A DNA stretch of 52,794 bases from Alphaproteobacteria bacterium (GTDB lineage Bacteria; Pseudomonadota; Alphaproteobacteria; Rhizobiales; Hyphomicrobiaceae): positions 1 to 52,794 of the forward strand of contig JAHJQI010000126.1 of NCBI GenBank assembly GCA_018819265.1, given 5' to 3'. The number at the start of each line of letters is the position of its first letter. The stretch's first letter is position 1. Below, in pieces: positions 51,659 through 52,794 of the stretch. The position numbers were made by a program, and so were the translations under genes. The notes beneath the pieces were generated by a model that was not told the origin of the DNA, ran no database searches, and saw only the letters and a list, made by a program, of their open reading frames with translations.

Positions 51659-52794
51659 CAGCCGTGGCCCTCCTTGACGAGATCGCCGCCGACGGCCCGC
51701 CTTTCATGGAGAACGATCGAAGGGTCGCGCCTGGAGATGAGGCCGCGCGGACGCCAGACCATCATCGCCACCATGGCCATGCCGAACAGCAGCATGCGGT
51801 ACTGGGTCGGGTCGAAGCCGGGACCGAACACAGCCTTCAGCCAGCCCAGTTCGCGCAGCAGTTCGGTGCCGCCGATCATGACGATGGCCGCGATGGCGAC
51901 GCCGACCTGGCTGCCCATGCCGCCGAGGACGACGATCGACAGGATGACGGCACTTTCCATGAACTCGAACGACTTCGGCGAAATGAAGCCAAGTCGGACG
52001 GCGAAGAATGCGCCGGCAAAGCCGCCGAACATGGCGCCGATGGAAAAGGCCGTCAGCTTGGTCTTGACCGTGTCGATGCCAAGCGAGCGGCAGGCGATTT
52101 CATCTTCGCGCAGCGCTTCCCAGGCGCGCCCGATCGGCAGGCGGCGCAGGCGGATCGTCACCCAGTTGGTCAGAAGGGCGAGGGCGAGGATGAGGTAGAA
52201 CAGGAAGAAGAGGCGGTGGAGGGGCGTGAACTCGAGACCGAAAAATGCGGCGAAGCCGGAATCGGAGGCATTGAACGGCAAACCGAAGAACGTCGGGCGC
52301 GGAATACCGGAGATGCCGGAGGCGCCGTTGGTCAGTTCCACCCAGTTGATCAGGACGAGGCGGATGATCTCGCCGAATGCGAGCGTGACGATTGCGAGGT
52401 AATCGCCGCGCAGGCGTAAGACCGGGAAGCCGAGCAGGATGCCCCAGAAAGCCGCAAAAATGCCGGCGAGCGGCAGGCAGATCCAGAACGACAAGCCGTA
52501 GTGGGTCGACAGCAGCGCCGTCGAATAAGCGCCGACGGCGTAGAAGGCGACGTAGCCGAGATCGAGAAGCCCGGCGAGGCCGACGACGATGTTGAGGCCC
52601 CAGCCGAGCATCACGTAGATCAAGATCTGGATGCCGAAATTGTCGATCCATTTCAGCGCGCCAGCGGGGCCTGTGAACAGCACCGCGAGGAACGGATAGG
52701 CGATCAGCAAGGCCAGTCCGCCATAGCGGAAGACGTCCTTGTATTCGCCGAGCGGGGCCAGCTTTTCGCCGATCCTCGTGGCGGTCGAAGAGGC
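51658..52794 (-). CDS. livM: Branched-chain amino acid ABC transporter permease LivM (5' truncated by window)
   Basis: The frame stays open to the right edge, so the N-terminus is outside the window. The visible 378 residues hold about nine helices and the LivM signature LVGLAGLLDLGYVAFYAVGAYSTALLS, with FWICLPLAGIFAAFWGILLGFPVLRLRGDYLAIVTLAFGEIIRLVLIN. The EAA-like loop is GRAWEALREDEIACRSLGIDTVKTKLTAF. The last coding segment before the edge (ASSTARIGEKLAPLGEYKDVFR) is polar and typical of hyphomicrobial LivM. livH is expected upstream, beyond the edge. Confidence 0.94.
   Translation of the reverse strand, partial: ASSTATRIGEKLAPLGEYKDVFRYGGLALLIAYPFLAVLFTGPAGALKWIDNFGIQILIYVMLGWGLNIVVGLAGLLDLGYVAFYAVGAYSTALLSTHYGLSFWICLPLAGIFAAFWGILLGFPVLRLRGDYLAIVTLAFGEIIRLVLINWVELTNGASGISGIPRPTFFGLPFNASDSGFAAFFGLEFTPLHRLFFLFYLILALALLTNWVTIRLRRLPIGRAWEALREDEIACRSLGIDTVKTKLTAFSIGAMFGGFAGAFFAVRLGFISPKSFEFMESAVILSIVVLGGMGSQVGVAIAAIVMIGGTELLRELGWLKAVFGPGFDPTQYRMLLFGMAMVAMMVWRPRGLISRRDPSIVLHERRAVGGDLVKEGHG

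Overview
The window looks like chromosomal DNA of a GC-rich alphaproteobacterium, most likely of the order Hyphomicrobiales (Rhizobiales). This rests on gene content: a DUF2865-type secreted protein, a DUF1476 (F1-ATPase zeta) gene, a purC-purS-purQ cluster, a LIV transporter operon with a small DUF6867-like membrane gene, a NaAtm1-like exporter and a very long LysM protein. The genus cannot be told from the sequence. It is mostly housekeeping DNA: no integrase, transposase, phage gene, CRISPR array, tRNA or rRNA was seen. The last gene (livM) runs off the right edge.

Layout. 1-8.7 kb: SDR oxidoreductase, YceI protein, class II DAHP synthase, papain-like YiiX-type enzyme and nadE on the plus strand, then cysK and a cyclic-nucleotide-binding protein on the minus strand, then a small membrane protein. 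8.9-16.3 kb: gltX, a DUF2865 protein (minus), cysS, a membrane protein, an acetyltransferase and citramalate synthase (cimA), closed by a bidirectional terminator facing a cold-shock gene. 16.5-19.4 kb (minus): meaB-type GTPase, htpX-type protease, LOG-family hydrolase. 19.7-24.3 kb (plus): LysM/coiled-coil protein and an Atm1-type ABC exporter. 24.4-32.7 kb: Ca/Na antiporter and serB (minus), miaA, ilvI, a small secreted protein, a GST and ilvH (plus), and a gamma-glutamyltransferase-like protein (minus). 32.9-35.9 kb: a complete TRAP transporter. 36-38.7 kb: a lipoprotein, ilvC and a small secreted protein. 38.7-45 kb: purQ, two unknown envelope genes, purS and purC (minus), DUF1476 (plus), then a hydrolase, a Uma2-like protein and purB (minus). 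45-52.8 kb: P1 peptidase, a small protein, and two type-I periplasmic binding proteins followed on the minus strand by livK, DUF6867, livF, livG and livM.

Metabolic theme. cimA, ilvI, ilvH and ilvC suggest isoleucine made from pyruvate through citramalate, alongside valine. A LIV uptake system lies about 10 kb away. purQ, purS, purC and purB supply four steps or subunits of IMP/AMP synthesis. DAHP synthase, serB and cysK start the aromatic, serine and cysteine routes.

The most unusual signal is non-coding. Four intergenic sites (2-186, 11472-11638, 24273-24435, 41596-41764) each carry two adjacent long palindromes. Each palindrome is bounded by CTAG ends (with one or two degenerate ends) and has a 9-22 bp inner stem, and the two are separated by 12-13 bp. 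Structure is kept, while stem sequence differs between sites but is shared within a site. I do not recognise these as a named repeat family. Other non-coding structures are a 14-bp five-copy tandem repeat before the DAHP synthase gene, a 39/40-bp tandem hairpin repeat after livK, and a dispersed GTCATCCCC-type palindrome nearby.
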